Positions 6,611 through 6,684 of a stretch of 6,684 bases of DNA are shown here, piece by piece. The notes beneath the pieces were generated by a model, which was given only the letters and a program-made list of their open reading frames with translations, did not search any database and was not told the DNA's origin. Positions within the stretch are counted from its first letter, which is position 1; the number at the start of each line of letters is the position of its first letter. The stretch comes from Bdellovibrionales bacterium (lineage in GTDB: Bacteria; Bdellovibrionota; Bdellovibrionia; Bdellovibrionales; UBA1609). The DNA is taken from assembly GCA_020435085.1 (NCBI GenBank), contig JAGRAB010000244.1:1-6684 (forward strand), written 5' to 3'. A program made the translations under genes and the position numbers.

Positions 6611-6640
6611 TTTTCCACAAGCCCTAGGGGCTGTGGAAAA
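6611..6640. terminator. Strong hairpin after the LysR-type gene
   Basis: TTTTCCAC and AGCCC pair with GGGCT and GTGGAAAA, giving 13 bp with one bulged A (6619) and a 3-nt TAG loop. It begins 5 bp after the stop codon. There is no real U-tract after it on the plus strand, though the 5' arm is preceded by a T-run. It probably ends the regulator transcript and, being symmetric, may also serve a convergent gene beyond the window. The remaining 44 bases to the window end hold nothing I can identify. Confidence 0.55.
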
Positions 6641-6684
6641 TTCATCTGCGTTACGAGAGCTCAAGATCTCTTTAATTTTGAGTT

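Noticed and set aside
6641..6684. Possible 3' end of a convergent minus-strand gene at the right edge
   Set aside because: A short open frame with a stop exists, but too few codons are visible to recognise a protein or to separate it from chance.

Overview
The window is an ordinary low-GC bacterial chromosomal segment carrying six protein genes. There is no mobile element, CRISPR array, tRNA or rRNA. The organism looks like a Gram-negative bacterium: it has a YceI-type protein with a signal peptide, a LysR-type regulator and a proteobacterial-style clpP-clpX-lon cluster. The lineage may lie in the Bdellovibrionota or a related deltaproteobacterial-like group, but that is an impression from protein flavour and cannot be proven from this sequence.

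Left half, minus strand (1-3202): a proteolysis cluster transcribed right to left as clpP, clpX, lon. clpP starts at TTG and clpX at GTG, with a 4-nt GTGA overlap between them that suggests translational coupling. lon follows after 117 bp with its own candidate promoter and runs off the left edge after 390 codons. A heat-shock (sigma-32)-like promoter sits upstream of clpP. ClpP is the peptidase, ClpX the unfoldase that feeds it, and Lon a separate ATP-dependent protease, so the cluster is a protein quality-control unit. Trigger factor (tig), often found upstream of clpP, is not there.

Middle (3203-5045): a 192-bp divergent intergenic region with a strong plus-strand terminator-like hairpin, then pepA (M17 leucyl aminopeptidase) on the plus strand. 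PepA could finish off the peptides released by Clp and Lon. Hairpins in the 127-bp gap after pepA probably end transcription between convergent pepA and yceI.

Right part (5046-6684): a secreted YceI-family protein gene on the minus strand is divergent from a LysR-type regulator gene on the plus strand. Their 109-bp shared region contains a perfect TATAAT overlapped by an inverted repeat, and a second small palindrome near the yceI ribosome binding site. This is the usual layout of a regulator controlling its neighbour and itself. A strong hairpin follows the regulator.

No clearly new biological system is visible. The points most worth checking are an altered ClpP-docking (IGF) loop in ClpX, the plus-strand terminator overlapping the clpP promoter, and the yceI/lysR operators.
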